In this document: positions 18,359 through 27,240 of the stretch, piece by piece
Numbering within the stretch: the first letter of the stretch is position 1
How the letters are laid out: the number at the start of each line of letters is the position of its first letter
Source of the DNA: Rhodanobacter lindaniclasticus
Lineage (GTDB): Bacteria; Pseudomonadota; Gammaproteobacteria; Xanthomonadales; Rhodanobacteraceae
Direction of reading: 5' to 3'
Assembly (NCBI RefSeq): GCF_004799035.1
Contig: NZ_MWIO01000026.1
Coordinates: forward strand, 102,541-166,540
Length of the DNA: 64,000 bases
The notes under the pieces: generated by a model
What the model was told of the DNA's origin: nothing
Seen by the model: only the letters and a program-made list of their open reading frames with translations
Database searches by the model: none
Program-made: the position numbers and the translations under genes

Positions 18359-18823
18359 TCAGGGCTGGCGTTCCCACTGCTGCGAACGGCCGACCCAGGA
18401 AAAGCCGATGTAGCCGCGCACGTTGAGCTTCTGGCCGCCGTCGAGCATCGACAGCTTGACCTTGTAGACCTTGCCGGTTTTCGGGTCGAGGATGTGGCCG
18501 CCGCTCCAGACGTCATCGTCCTGGTGCACGCCCCACATGATGTTCATTCCCTCGATCGGCTTGTCCTTGCGCTCGCCGTCGCATTTCTTGCACAACGCCA
18601 CCTCGCCGTCGCGGGCGATGTCTTCGGGACTGCGGTTGAGCAGCTTGACGATGGTGGCCTTGAGTTCGCCGTTCTCGTCGGTGATCTGCACGATCGACTT
18701 GGCCTGGCCGCTCTCGTCGTCGATGGTTTTCCAGTTGCCCACGGGGGTGTCGTTGGCGGCCAGTGCCGAGCCGGCGGCGAGCAGCAGGCAGGTGGCGAAG
18801 GCAAAGCGTCGTGCTGACTTCAT
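18359..18823 (-). CDS. DUF2147 secreted protein
   Basis: 154 residues. Signal peptide (MKSARRFAFATCLLLAAGSA, cut near ALA-AN). The mature N-terminus PVGNWKTIDDESGQAKSIVQI and the later GMNIMWG, DDDVWSGGHILDPKTGKVYK and LNVRGYIG blocks match DUF2147, a lipocalin-like exported family. A C-KKC pair is present in the middle. Function in the family is not known in detail. Confidence 0.88.
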   Translation of the reverse strand: MKSARRFAFATCLLLAAGSALAANDTPVGNWKTIDDESGQAKSIVQITDENGELKATIVKLLNRSPEDIARDGEVALCKKCDGERKDKPIEGMNIMWGVHQDDDVWSGGHILDPKTGKVYKVKLSMLDGGQKLNVRGYIGFSWVGRSQQWERQP

Positions 18824-18960
18824 GGCGTCTCTCCCGTACGAAAGCGTATGGAATCGAGACTGGCGAGGTTCGGCGAGGCCGTCAAGCTGCATTGCGCCAT
18901 GGCTGCCGGCGCGCCGGTACGGCGCTGATCTGTGTCAGCCGGCCGTTTGCAGCGCGCTGG

Positions 18961-18966
18961 CATAAT
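18961..18966 (+). promoter_or_regulatory. Candidate -10 element before mrp
   Basis: CATAAT in GGCATAATGGGC, about 30 bases before ATG 18995. It resembles the element before the RIO kinase gene. If this is the promoter, the upstream in-frame ATG at 18965 would be excluded as start. Confidence 0.35.
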
Positions 18967-18994
18967 GGGCGTCTCTCTCGATGACCGAACCGAC

Positions 18995-20089
18995 ATGACG
19001 CAGGCGAATGAAGCCCTGGTCCGCCAGATCCTGGGCGGGCTGATCGATACCCATACCGGCGCCCCGCTGGGCGAGGCCGTGCGCGCCGTGGGCGTCGATG
19101 GCGGTCGGGTTTCGGTGGACCTGCAGCTCGGTTATCCCGCCGCCGGCGCGATCGAGGCGATCACCGCGCGGGTGCGCGAGGCGTTGCAGGCCGATCCGGG
19201 CATCGAGTCGGCGACGGTGTCGATCACCAGCCGCATCCACGTGCACAAGGTGCAGGGCACGCTGGGGCCGCTGCCGAACGTGAAGAACATCATCGTGGTC
19301 GCCTCGGGCAAGGGTGGCGTGGGCAAGTCCACCGTGTCGGCCAACCTGGCGCTGGCGCTGCAGGCCGAAGGCGCGAAGGTCGGCGTGATGGACGCCGACA
19401 TCTACGGCCCCAGCCAGCCCACCATGCTCGGCGTGCACGGCAAGCCCGCCTCGCCCGACGGCAAGAGCATCCTGCCGATGCAGGCGCACGGCATGCCGGT
19501 GATGTCGATCGGCTTCCTGGTGGAGGAAGACACGCCGATGATCTGGCGTGGCCCGATGGTGACACAGGCGATGATGCAGCTGATCACCGACACCCGCTGG
19601 GAGCAGCTCGACTACCTCGTCGTCGACCTGCCGCCCGGCACCGGCGACATCCAGCTCACGCTGTCGCAGAAGGTACCGGTGGCCGGCGCGGTGATCGTCA
19701 CCACGCCGCAGGACATCGCCCTGCTGGACGCGCGCAAGGCGCTCAAGATGTTCGAGAAGGTCGAGGTGCCGGTGCTCGGCGTGGTGGAGAACATGGCCAC
19801 GCATGTCTGCTCCAACTGCGGGCACGAGGAGAACATTTTCGGCGAGGGCGGCGGTGAGCGCATGGCCACGCAGTACGGCGCGGCCTACCTCGGCTCGCTG
19901 CCGCTGGACATCCGCATCCGCGAACAGGCCGACGGCGGCAACCCGTCGGTGGCGGCGATGCCGGACTCGGACATCGCAGCGCGTTACCGCGAGATCGCCC
20001 GCAACGCCGCCGGCCGGCTGTCGCGCCAGCCGCGCAACAAGTCGCTGGGACTGGGCAAGATCGTGGTGCAGGGCGTGCCCTCTGCATGA
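18995..20089 (+). CDS. mrp: Mrp/ApbC iron-sulfur cluster carrier ATPase
   Basis: 364 residues. An N-terminal DUF59/MIP18-like domain covers residues 1-80, then the deviant Walker A ASGKGGVGKSTVSANLA, the DADIYGPSQPTML switch and the conserved CSNCGH (CxxC) that bridges a [4Fe-4S] cluster between monomers. It delivers Fe-S clusters to apoproteins. ATG 18965 in frame is an alternative start. The stop overlaps the next gene by 4 bases. Confidence 0.96.
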   Translation: MTQANEALVRQILGGLIDTHTGAPLGEAVRAVGVDGGRVSVDLQLGYPAAGAIEAITARVREALQADPGIESATVSITSRIHVHKVQGTLGPLPNVKNIIVVASGKGGVGKSTVSANLALALQAEGAKVGVMDADIYGPSQPTMLGVHGKPASPDGKSILPMQAHGMPVMSIGFLVEEDTPMIWRGPMVTQAMMQLITDTRWEQLDYLVVDLPPGTGDIQLTLSQKVPVAGAVIVTTPQDIALLDARKALKMFEKVEVPVLGVVENMATHVCSNCGHEENIFGEGGGERMATQYGAAYLGSLPLDIRIREQADGGNPSVAAMPDSDIAARYREIARNAAGRLSRQPRNKSLGLGKIVVQGVPSA

Positions 20090-20628
20090 CGGCGCCGCGG
20101 CGCGTGCTTTGCCTGTGCGGCAGCTTGCGCCGGGTGTCGTCGAATCGCGCCGCGCTGGAAGCCGCGCGCCAACTGGCCACGGCACCGCTCGACCTGGTAT
20201 TGCATGACGCGCTGGGCGCGCTGCCGCTGTTCAATCCGGATGACGAGGTCGACCCGCTGCCGCCATCGGTGCTGGCCTTGCGCGAAGCCGTCGGCGCCGC
20301 GGATGCGTTGCTGATCGCCTGCCCCGAATACGCCCATGGCGTGCCCGGCGCGTTCAAGAACCTGCTCGACTGGCTGGTCGGCAGTCTGGAGTTCCCCGGC
20401 AAGCCGGTGCTGCTGCTGAACACCAGCGCGCGCGGCTCCTGCCATGCCCAGCAGGCGCTGGCGGAGGTTCTCTCCACCATGTCCGCTCGCCTGCTGGCGG
20501 TGCAACCCGTGACGGTGCCGCTGCCCGGCGCCGGTTGCATGGCGGCGCAGGTGCTGGCCAGCGCGGAATGTTGTGCGGCGCTACGCACGGCGCTGGATAT
20601 GCTGGCCGACCTCCCGCCCCACCTGTAG
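20086..20628 (+). CDS. NADPH-dependent FMN reductase-family protein
   Basis: 180 residues. Flavodoxin-like fold with the phosphate-binding loop [14 protein letters not shown] and the family block [19 protein letters not shown]. It likely reduces flavin or quinone with NAD(P)H. Its ATG overlaps the mrp TGA (ATGA), so the pair is coupled. The TAG stop is part of the palindromic repeat at 20625-20695. Confidence 0.9.
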   Translation: MTAPRRVLCLCGSLRRVSSNRAALEAARQLATAPLDLVLHDALGALPLFNPDDEVDPLPPSVLALREAVGAADALLIACPEYAHGVPGAFKNLLDWLVGSLEFPGKPVLLLNTSARGSCHAQQALAEVLSTMSARLLAVQPVTVPLPGAGCMAAQVLASAECCAALRTALDMLADLPPHL

Positions 20629-20695
20629 GAGCCCGCTGGCGGGCGATGCTCTTGGCGGAATTCGGGAAGAGCATCGCCCGCCAGCGGGCTCCTAC
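20625..20695. repeat. REPIN-like inverted repeat, GTAGGAGCCCGC family (copy 1)
   Basis: Two perfect 29-base arms, 20625-20653 and 20667-20695, are separated by 13 bases. The arm begins GTAGGAGCCCGCTGGCGGGC and itself contains an inner hairpin (GCCCGC / GCGGGC), as in REP sequences paired to a REPIN. The left arm overlaps the stop of the preceding gene. Further copies lie at 39546-39632 and 63977-64000. Confidence 0.85.
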
Positions 20696-20798
20696 GAGTG
20701 GCAGTAGTGCGGCCGGCTGGCGCAGCGGTATCCCGACCATGTATTTTTGTCGTTTTGCACCCGACCTGACGGGCGCAACGCCATCGACCGGAGAGCGC

Positions 20799-21365
20799 GT
20801 GAGCATCAAATCCGACAAGTGGATCCGCCGCATGGCCGCGGGCCAGGGCATGATCGAGCCGTTCGAGCCGGGCCAGGTCAAGCAGAACGACAGCGGGCGC
20901 ATCGTCTCCTACGGCACCTCCAGCTACGGCTACGACGTGCGCTGCGCGCGCGAGTTCAAGATCTTCACCAACATCAACTCGACCATCGTCGACCCCAAGG
21001 CATTCGACCCGGACAGCTTCGTCGACGTGCAGTCGGATGTATGCATCATCCCGCCGAACTCGTTCGCGCTGGCGCGCACGGTGGAGTACTTCCGCATCCC
21101 GCGCAACGTGCTGGTGGTGTGCCTGGGCAAGAGCACCTATGCACGCTGCGGCATCATCGTCAACGTGACGCCGCTGGAGCCGGAGTGGGAAGGCCACGTG
21201 ACGCTGGAGTTCTCCAATACCACGCCGCTGCCGGCGAAGATCTACGCCAACGAGGGCGTGGCGCAGATGCTGTTCTTCGAGTCGGACGAGGAGTGCGAGA
21301 CCAGCTACAAGGACCGCGGCGGCAAGTACCAGGGCCAGCAGGGCGTGACCCTGCCGCGTACCTGA
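20799..21365 (+). CDS. dcd: dCTP deaminase
   Basis: 188 residues, the usual size. GTG 20799 follows CCGGAG and gives the normal N-terminus ([12 protein letters not shown]). Conserved: [31 protein letters not shown] and [19 protein letters not shown], which contains the catalytic Glu. It converts dCTP to dUTP for thymidylate synthesis. Confidence 0.96.
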   Translation: MSIKSDKWIRRMAAGQGMIEPFEPGQVKQNDSGRIVSYGTSSYGYDVRCAREFKIFTNINSTIVDPKAFDPDSFVDVQSDVCIIPPNSFALARTVEYFRIPRNVLVVCLGKSTYARCGIIVNVTPLEPEWEGHVTLEFSNTTPLPAKIYANEGVAQMLFFESDEECETSYKDRGGKYQGQQGVTLPRT

Positions 21366-21448
21366 CCGCAGGTTCCCGCGGGTCACGCCCGCGCCGCGCC
21401 GGGCTGCTAGACTCCACCGTTGCCCGAACGCCCTGTCTGGAGAGCTGC

Positions 21449-21946
21449 ATGAGCCGAATGTCCACCCTGCTTTTCCGCCTGTCTGCCGCGATCATGCTGG
21501 GCAGTGTCCTGCTGCTGGCCGGCTGCCATCGCAATCAGGTCAAGCAAGAGCAAAACCTGGCGGCGTCGATGAAGGGCCAGTTCGACCTCACCCTGCAGGC
21601 CTACAAGGACGGCCAGTTCCTGCTCGATGGCGGGGTGCTGTCGGCGGTCGACGTGGGCAGCCATTTCGCCTACCTGCGCGACCAGGGTCATCTGCCCAAG
21701 AAGGTGCTGCTGATCGACAGCGACGACGCCAAGGTGGGCAAGAAGCACCTGCAGTACCTGGCGCGGATGGCGATCGACTACCACTTTGGCGCCTATTTCT
21801 TCGACAGCAAGGGCCGCCTCACCGAGATCAGCCCGGTCGACGTCAAGGCACGCAAGCTCGAGGATTACCACAAGCCCGAGCGGCAACCGCAAAGCGACCA
21901 GGGTACGGACGCCAGCGGCCGCTCCTACGACGCGGCGGGGCACTGA
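21449..21946 (+). CDS. Lipoprotein of unknown function
   Basis: 165 residues. The start is preceded by GGAGAG. An N-terminal hydrophobic stretch ends in lipobox LLLAGC, predicting lipidation at Cys26. The mature part has FDLTLQAYKDGQFLLDGG and a KVLLIDSDDAKVGKKHLQYL segment. No known domain is recognised. It is followed by a clear terminator, so it ends a transcription unit. Confidence 0.72.
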   Translation: MSRMSTLLFRLSAAIMLGSVLLLAGCHRNQVKQEQNLAASMKGQFDLTLQAYKDGQFLLDGGVLSAVDVGSHFAYLRDQGHLPKKVLLIDSDDAKVGKKHLQYLARMAIDYHFGAYFFDSKGRLTEISPVDVKARKLEDYHKPERQPQSDQGTDASGRSYDAAGH

Positions 21947-21975
21947 TCCGGGCGGCGCAGCCGGTCGTGAAATGG

Positions 21976-22006
21976 AAAAGCCCGTGGCGCGAGCCGCGGG
22001 CTTTTT
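21976..22006 (+). terminator. Intrinsic terminator, probably bidirectional
   Basis: AAAAGCCCGTGG pairs with CCGCGGGCTTTTT (one G-T pair) around a short loop, followed by T-rich sequence. It lies between the lipoprotein gene and the convergent pcp operon end, and it has T-runs on both strands. Confidence 0.8.
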
Positions 22007-22030
22007 CGTTGGCGGGGCCATGCCGCAGCT

Positions 22031-22687
22031 TCAGTCGAGCGTGCCCGCGCCGCGGCGGATGTCGCGCGGGGTGACGGCCGCCACCCGCAATGCGATTTCC
22101 AGGCCGCGCACCATCTCCTCCAGCGCCATGCTGGGCGCTCCGTGTCGCGACGCGGCCTGCAGCGGCAGCCAGGGGATATGGATGAAGCCGGCGCGCACAC
22201 CGCGCTTGCGCGCGGCCCAGTGCAGCATCGCGTAGGCAAGGTGATTGCACACGTAGGTGCCGGCGGTATGTGAAATCGCCGCGGGCACGCCGGCCTCGTG
22301 CAGCGCGGCCAGCATCGCCTTCAACGGCAGGGTGCTGAAGTAGGCCGCAGGCGCGCCGGCGATCACCGGCTCGTCGATCGGCTGGGCGCCGGCGTTGTCG
22401 GGAATCCGCGCGTCCTGCAGGTTGATCGCCACGCGTTCCAGCGACAACTGCGTGCGTCCGCCGGCCTGACCCACGCCCAGCACGATCGCCGGTGCCGTTT
22501 CGCGCAGCGCGGCCTTGAGCAGGCGCAGCGAGGCGGCGAACTCGGTGGGGATCTGCCGCGCCACCACCCGGTGCCCGCCGATGCGCCGCCCGTGCAGGGC
22601 GCGCGCGGCTTCCCACGAGGGGTTGATCGTCTCGCCGCCGAACGGGTCGAAGCCGGTCAGCAGGATGCGTGGCAGGGTCTTGCTCAT
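22031..22687 (-). CDS. pcp: Pyroglutamyl-peptidase I
   Basis: 218 residues. The N-terminus ILLTGFDPFGGETINPSWEA is diagnostic. The catalytic triad is visible: Glu84 (LERVAIN), Cys147 (GTYVCNHL) and His170 (GFIHIPWLP). It removes N-terminal pyroglutamate (5-oxoproline) from peptides. It is the last gene of the pxp operon, so its product feeds the oxoprolinase encoded upstream. Confidence 0.95.
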   Translation of the reverse strand: MSKTLPRILLTGFDPFGGETINPSWEAARALHGRRIGGHRVVARQIPTEFAASLRLLKAALRETAPAIVLGVGQAGGRTQLSLERVAINLQDARIPDNAGAQPIDEPVIAGAPAAYFSTLPLKAMLAALHEAGVPAAISHTAGTYVCNHLAYAMLHWAARKRGVRAGFIHIPWLPLQAASRHGAPSMALEEMVRGLEIALRVAAVTPRDIRRGAGTLD

Positions 22688-22701
22688 CGGGCCTCGCACG
22701 T

Positions 22702-23670
22702 TCAACGAAAGACCAGCAGCCACATCATGGTGAACGTGCTGGCGAAGATCCACACGGCGCTCCAGGCTTGCGCCTTGATCACGCCGTACGGATTGCGCAA
22801 TTCCAGCAGCGCCGCCGGCACCAGGTTGAAGTCGGCCGCCATCGGCGTCAGCAGGGTACCGCAGTAGCCGCACAGCATGCCCATCGCACCGAGGATGGCG
22901 GGGTGCGCGCCGTGCTGGTGGATCAGCAGCGGCAGGCCGATGCCGGCCATCATCACCGGAAACGCGGCAAACGCGTTGCCCATGATGACGGTGAACAGCA
23001 CCATGCCCAGCGCGAACACCGCCAGCGCCGCGGTGGCGTTGCCGGTGGGCAGGAAATCGGTGGCGATCTCGGCGATCGCCGCGCCCACGCCGCTGCGCGT
23101 GAACACCTGGCCCAACGCCGCCAGCAGCAACGGCAGCAGCGCGGCCCAGCCGATCGCGTCGAGCAACCGCCGGCCTTCGGCCACGCCTTCTAGCACCGGC
23201 GTTCGCGCCACCCGCGCAGCGGCCAGCAGGGCAATCACGCAGGCCAGCGCCAGCCCGGTCAGCGTCATCTGCGACTTGGCGAACAGCGCGAAGTGGCCGA
23301 TCACCAGGTAGCCGCCGAACAAGGCCACCAGCAGGGTCACCAGCGGAATCAGCAGGGCAGGCCCGAACAGCCGGTGGCCGAGCGCGATCGCCGACTGCAG
23401 GCGTTGCTCCGCCGTGCGGTTTTCCGGATGCGCCTGGCGGCGCAACCGCGGCGCCAGGCAGGCCAGCGCGATCACGCCGATGCCGGCGATCTGCGCGGGC
23501 AGGGCGTGGCCGGCCGCGGACTGTGCCAGGATGAAATCGCCGGCGCCGAACAGCAGCCCCAGCACGATCCAGAACGCGGCATGCCAGCGGTGGCCGTCGC
23601 GCAGGTTGCGCCAGCCGCTGTAGAGCAGGAAGGCGGCGATCAGCCAGTACGCGTGTTCGATCCGCAGCAT
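22702..23670 (-). CDS. DUF979 membrane protein, candidate pyroglutamate transporter subunit
   Basis: 322 residues with about nine hydrophobic segments. Blocks such as YWLIAAFLLYSGWRNLRD, VIMGNAFAAFPVMMAGIGLP and GMLCGYCGTLLTPMAADFN match DUF979. DUF969 and DUF979 always occur together and often next to pcp or oxoprolinase genes. A role as a two-part 5-oxoproline or peptide permease is inferred from that context. It starts 2 bases after the DUF969 stop. Confidence 0.85.
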   Translation of the reverse strand: MLRIEHAYWLIAAFLLYSGWRNLRDGHRWHAAFWIVLGLLFGAGDFILAQSAAGHALPAQIAGIGVIALACLAPRLRRQAHPENRTAEQRLQSAIALGHRLFGPALLIPLVTLLVALFGGYLVIGHFALFAKSQMTLTGLALACVIALLAAARVARTPVLEGVAEGRRLLDAIGWAALLPLLLAALGQVFTRSGVGAAIAEIATDFLPTGNATAALAVFALGMVLFTVIMGNAFAAFPVMMAGIGLPLLIHQHGAHPAILGAMGMLCGYCGTLLTPMAADFNLVPAALLELRNPYGVIKAQAWSAVWIFASTFTMMWLLVFR

Positions 23671-23672
23671 GC

Positions 23673-24362
23673 TCAGGCGTCCCGCTCGATGCTGGCAGCG
23701 CGTCGTTGCAGCCGGCGCTGGTACAGCCAGATGCGCACCGACTGGATGATGAAGGCGGCCACCGCGGTGGGCAGCGCCCACAAGGCGATCGCCAGCGGAC
23801 TCAGTTCGATGCCGTGCTGGGTGTAGAAACCCTGGATCAGCAACACCGCGCCCAGCGCGATGAACACGTCCTCGCCGAAGAAGCGGCCGATGTTGTCGGT
23901 GGCCGCGGCGACCGCGCGCAGCTCCTCGCGATCGCCCTGGTCCAGCCGGGGCAGGATCTTCTGCGCCGCGGCCTCGCCCATCGGAGCCAGCAGCGGGCGC
24001 ACCGTCTGCGCTGCGCCGGCCACGCCGGTCAGGCCCATCGTGGCCAGCAGCTGGCGCAGCAGCAGGTAGCCGACCAGCAGCCGCGCCAGGGTCAGGTTCT
24101 GCAATCGCGCCATCCAGCGCTGGGCGTGTTCACGCAGGCCGGCGCGTTCGAGCAGGCCGATCGCCGGCAAGGTCAGCACGAACAGCAGCAGCATGCGCTG
24201 CGACACGAAGCTGTTGCCCAGCAGGGCGAGCAGGTCGGGCACCGACAGGCCGGACAGAAGGCCGCTGACCAAAGCCGCCACCACTACCACCGGCACCGCG
24301 TTGAAGCGCAACGCGAAGCCGACCACGATCACCGCCACGCCGAGCAGGGGCCAGTAGTTCAT
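23673..24362 (-). CDS. DUF969 membrane protein, candidate pyroglutamate transporter subunit
   Basis: 229 residues. Several hydrophobic segments, starting MNYWPLLGVAVIVVGFALRF, and the family block LPAIGLLERAGLREHAQRW. DUF969 is the obligate partner of DUF979. The start overlaps the pxpA stop by 4 bases. With its partner it probably moves 5-oxoproline or a related compound, but no member has a transport assay that I know of. Confidence 0.86.
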   Translation of the reverse strand: MNYWPLLGVAVIVVGFALRFNAVPVVVVAALVSGLLSGLSVPDLLALLGNSFVSQRMLLLFVLTLPAIGLLERAGLREHAQRWMARLQNLTLARLLVGYLLLRQLLATMGLTGVAGAAQTVRPLLAPMGEAAAQKILPRLDQGDREELRAVAAATDNIGRFFGEDVFIALGAVLLIQGFYTQHGIELSPLAIALWALPTAVAAFIIQSVRIWLYQRRLQRRAASIERDA

Positions 24363-25123
24363 GCCTCACCCGGCGCGGCGATGCGCACCCCGGCCGCTTC
24401 CAGTCCGCTGCGCAGGCTGCGCGCCAATCGAACTGCATGGACGCCGTCGCCGTGCAGACACAGCGTGTCGGCATGCATGCCGATCGTGCTGCCATCAGTG
24501 GCAGTGACCGCGCCGTTCAAGGCGATCTGCAGCGCCTGGGCGGTGGCCAGTTCGGCATCGTCGATCACCGCGCCTGCCTCGCTGCGCGGCTGCAGCGTGC
24601 CGTCTGCCCGGTAGCGGCGATCGGCGAACGCCTCGGCCACCACCACGAGGCCCAACGCCGCGCCGGCATCGACCAGCGCCGATCCGCCCAGGCCGAACAG
24701 CCGCAGACGCGGGTCGAACTGGCATACCGCTGCGGCAATCGCATCGGCCAGCGCGCGATCGCGCGCGGCCATGTTGTACAGCGCGCCATGCGGCTTGACG
24801 TGGCTCAGCCGGGTGCCGGCGGCGCGTGCAAAGCCGTGCAGCGCGCCGAGCTGGTACAGCGTCATGGCGTGCACCTCGGCGGGCGTCACGCGTATCTCGC
24901 GGCGGCCGAAACCCTGCAGGTCGGGCAGCGAAACGTGGGCGCCGATCGCCACGCCGCGCTCCATCGCCGCGGCCACGGTCTGCAGCATGGTCATGAAGTC
25001 GCCGGCATGGAAGCCGCAGGCGAGGTTGGCCGAGCTGACCACGTCGAGCAGCGCGCTGTCCTCGCCCATCCGCCAGGCGCCGAACGATTCGCCAAGGTCG
25101 CAATTGAGGTCGATGCGCGTCAT
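24359..25123 (-). CDS. pxpA: 5-oxoprolinase subunit A (LamB/YcsF family)
   Basis: 254 residues. Signature RIDLNCDLGESFG at the N-terminus, then SSANLACGFHAGD, GAHVSLPDLQGFGRRE, VKPHGALYN and the Asp/His-rich MHADTLCLHGDG. PxpABC together hydrolyse 5-oxo-L-proline to glutamate with ATP. It overlaps pxpC by 4 bases at its start and DUF969 by 4 bases at its end. Confidence 0.95.
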   Translation of the reverse strand: MTRIDLNCDLGESFGAWRMGEDSALLDVVSSANLACGFHAGDFMTMLQTVAAAMERGVAIGAHVSLPDLQGFGRREIRVTPAEVHAMTLYQLGALHGFARAAGTRLSHVKPHGALYNMAARDRALADAIAAAVCQFDPRLRLFGLGGSALVDAGAALGLVVVAEAFADRRYRADGTLQPRSEAGAVIDDAELATAQALQIALNGAVTATDGSTIGMHADTLCLHGDGVHAVRLARSLRSGLEAAGVRIAAPGEA

Positions 25124-26115
25124 GCAGGGCCAGTCATGCGGGAGAGGAATCCGTCGTGTTGCAGCCGTCGTTCGATCTGCCGGCACAAGGCGTCGAGCGC
25201 CTGCCCGCGCCGCCGCAGGCGATCCGCAGCCTGCTCCAGTGTGCCACGGCGAAAGCATACGGGATCGCCCGGCCGGCGTTGCGCCAGGTGCGGCAAGTCC
25301 ACCGCGGCGAGCTGGCCGATGCGCGGATAGCCACCGGTCACCGGCGCCTCGGCCATCAGCACGATCGGCTGGCCGGAGGGCGGCAGTTGCATGGTGCCGG
25401 GCAGGCTCGCCTCGGAGATCAGCTCCAGCGGCGCGCGCAGCTGCAGGTGCGTGCCGTCGAGGCGGCTGGCCGTGCGGTTGCTGTCGTTGCCGACGCGGAA
25501 CGTGCGGGTGTACAGCGCTTGTCGCGAGGCTTCGTCGAGCTGCTCACCGTGGCTGCCAGGCAGCAGCATGAGTGGTGCCTGCGCGAAATCGAACCAGGGT
25601 TGCGGGTCGAGCCGCCACGGCAGGGCGTGGGGATGATCCGATGGCGCCGCGTCGGTGGCCGTGTTGCCGAGCGGCAGCGTGTCGCCCCCTTGCAGCGCGC
25701 GGCCGAGCCTGGCGTGCAGATCGCTGCTGCGGCTGCCCAGCACGGGCGCCACGTCGAAGCCGCCGCGCACGGCCAGGTAGCTGCGGCAACCGGCGGCCAT
25801 GCGGCCCAGTTGCAGCACGCTGCCGGCGGGCAGCCAGCAGGCCGCCCACGTCGGCAAGTCGGTGCCCTCGACGCGGGCAGCGATCGGTGCACCGGTGATC
25901 GCGATCCATGTCGCGTGCTCGAAGCGCAGGGTCGGTCCGAGCAGGGTGCATTCGAGCGCTGCCTCGTCGCCGCGGTTGCCGACCAGCGCATTGGCCAGGC
26001 GCCAGGCCGGCAGGTCCATCGCGCCGGCACGCCCCACACCGATCGCCGCGTGACCGGGGCGGCCACGATCCTGCAGTGTGTCGAGCAGGCCCGGTTTGAG
26101 CACATTCACGCTCAT
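25120..26115 (-). CDS. pxpC: 5-oxoprolinase subunit C
   Basis: 331 residues. Biotin-dependent-carboxyltransferase-like domain: LDTLQDRGRPGHAAIGVGRA, GAMDLPAWRLANALVGN, YLAVRGGFDVAPVLGSRSSD, and APVTGGYPRIGQLAAVDLP near the C-terminus. Older annotations call this allophanate hydrolase subunit 2, but the pxpA/pxpB neighbours define it as PxpC. ATGA overlaps couple it to both neighbours. Confidence 0.95.
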   Translation of the reverse strand: MSVNVLKPGLLDTLQDRGRPGHAAIGVGRAGAMDLPAWRLANALVGNRGDEAALECTLLGPTLRFEHATWIAITGAPIAARVEGTDLPTWAACWLPAGSVLQLGRMAAGCRSYLAVRGGFDVAPVLGSRSSDLHARLGRALQGGDTLPLGNTATDAAPSDHPHALPWRLDPQPWFDFAQAPLMLLPGSHGEQLDEASRQALYTRTFRVGNDSNRTASRLDGTHLQLRAPLELISEASLPGTMQLPPSGQPIVLMAEAPVTGGYPRIGQLAAVDLPHLAQRRPGDPVCFRRGTLEQAADRLRRRGQALDALCRQIERRLQHDGFLSRMTGPA

Positions 26116-26819
26116 CGGCGCTGCGCCGCGTCGAGGTCGGCGAACTCCTCCGCGTCGATCGCGCGGAAGCGCACGCGGTCGCCCGCGGCCAACAACGAGG
26201 GTTCGCTTGCGTTGGCATCGAACAGGCGCAGCGGCGTGCGTCCGATCAGGTGCCAGCCGCCCGGCAGCTCGGTCGGGTAGATGCCGGTCTGCATGCCGCC
26301 AATCGCCACGCTGCCGGCGGGTACGCGGGTGCGCGGATCGGGACGGCGCGGCATGGCCAACGCGGGGTCGAGTCCCAGCAGGTAGGGAAAGCCGGGCGCG
26401 AAGCCGAGCATCGCCACGCGATAGTCGGCGCCGGCATGACGCGCGACCACCGCCTCATCGGACAGGCCCAGATGTTGCGCCAGTGCGTGCAGATCCGGGC
26501 CTTGCGAGCCGCCGTAGCACACGGGGATTTCGTGGATGCGGCCAGTGCCGGCCGATGCGTGCGCGGTTTCCAGCGCGATGCGCGCAGCCTCTTCCACGCG
26601 CTGGTGCGCACTCGTCGCATCGTCGCCTTGCCACGCCGCCGGTTCGAATCGCAACAGCACGCTGGCATAGGCCGGCACGCATTCCAGCGAGGGCAGCTCC
26701 CGCAGCGCCGCGACGGCGGCGTGCACGCGATCGTTGAGCATCGGCTCGATGCGGTCGCCGAAGCGCAGCAGCAGCGCATCCTCGGCCAGCGGCTCGAACT
26801 GGATCGCCCCGGTCGGCAC
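26112..26819 (-). CDS. pxpB: 5-oxoprolinase subunit B
   Basis: 235 residues. A GTG start at 26819 is chosen: it begins one base after the HIT gene's stop and gives the normal N-terminus (TGAIQFEPLAEDALLLRFGD). Conserved carboxyltransferase-like blocks: IPVCYGGSQGPDLHALAQHL, MLGFAPGFPYLLGLD, RVPAGSVAIGGMQTGIYP and PGGWHLIGRTPLRLFD. It forms the PxpB-PxpC part of ATP-dependent oxoprolinase. Confidence 0.94.
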   Translation of the reverse strand: MPTGAIQFEPLAEDALLLRFGDRIEPMLNDRVHAAVAALRELPSLECVPAYASVLLRFEPAAWQGDDATSAHQRVEEAARIALETAHASAGTGRIHEIPVCYGGSQGPDLHALAQHLGLSDEAVVARHAGADYRVAMLGFAPGFPYLLGLDPALAMPRRPDPRTRVPAGSVAIGGMQTGIYPTELPGGWHLIGRTPLRLFDANASEPSLLAAGDRVRFRAIDAEEFADLDAAQRR

Positions 26820-26820
26820 G

Positions 26821-27240
26821 CTAGCCGGGCGCCGCGAGTGCTTGCCGCAGCGCGGCCATCCGTTCACGCAGCACGGCTTCGGCGCAGGGCTCGCGCTGGC
26901 CATGACCCCATACCGGCCCGGGCCAACCGGCATCGCCTTCGCGACGCGCCACCACGTGCACGTGCAGCTGCCGCACGATGTTTCCCAGCGCGCCCAGATT
27001 GAGCTTGTCGCACGGCATCGTCGCACGCAGGGCGGCGCCGGCGCGATTGACTTCATGCCACAGCGTGGCCTGTTCGCCTTCGTCCAGATCGGCGATCTCG
27101 ACCAGGCCGTCGCGGCGCGGCACCAGCACCAGCCAGCCGTAGCGCGCATCGTCCATCAGGCGCACGTCGCACAGCGGCAGCGAGGCGAGCAGGCGCGTGT
27201 CGGCGGCCAGCCGCGGATCGAGGGTGAACGTCTCGCTCAT
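26821..27240 (-). CDS. HIT-domain protein
   Basis: 139 residues. The histidine-triad region is QLHVHVVAR, in which the first His of H-x-H-x-H is Gln, a variant frequent in proteobacterial HIT proteins; NIV just before it is typical. HIT proteins hydrolyse nucleotidyl bonds. It sits between a hydrolase gene and pxpB with a 4-base overlap and a one-base gap, so it is firmly part of the operon. Its link to oxoproline use is unknown. Confidence 0.88.
   Translation of the reverse strand: MSETFTLDPRLAADTRLLASLPLCDVRLMDDARYGWLVLVPRRDGLVEIADLDEGEQATLWHEVNRAGAALRATMPCDKLNLGALGNIVRQLHVHVVARREGDAGWPGPVWGHGQREPCAEAVLRERMAALRQALAAPG

Noticed and set aside
25120..26819. Allophanate hydrolase (urea amidolyase) subunits
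   Set aside because: The common older name; adjacency to pxpA and pcp and absence of urea genes support oxoprolinase.
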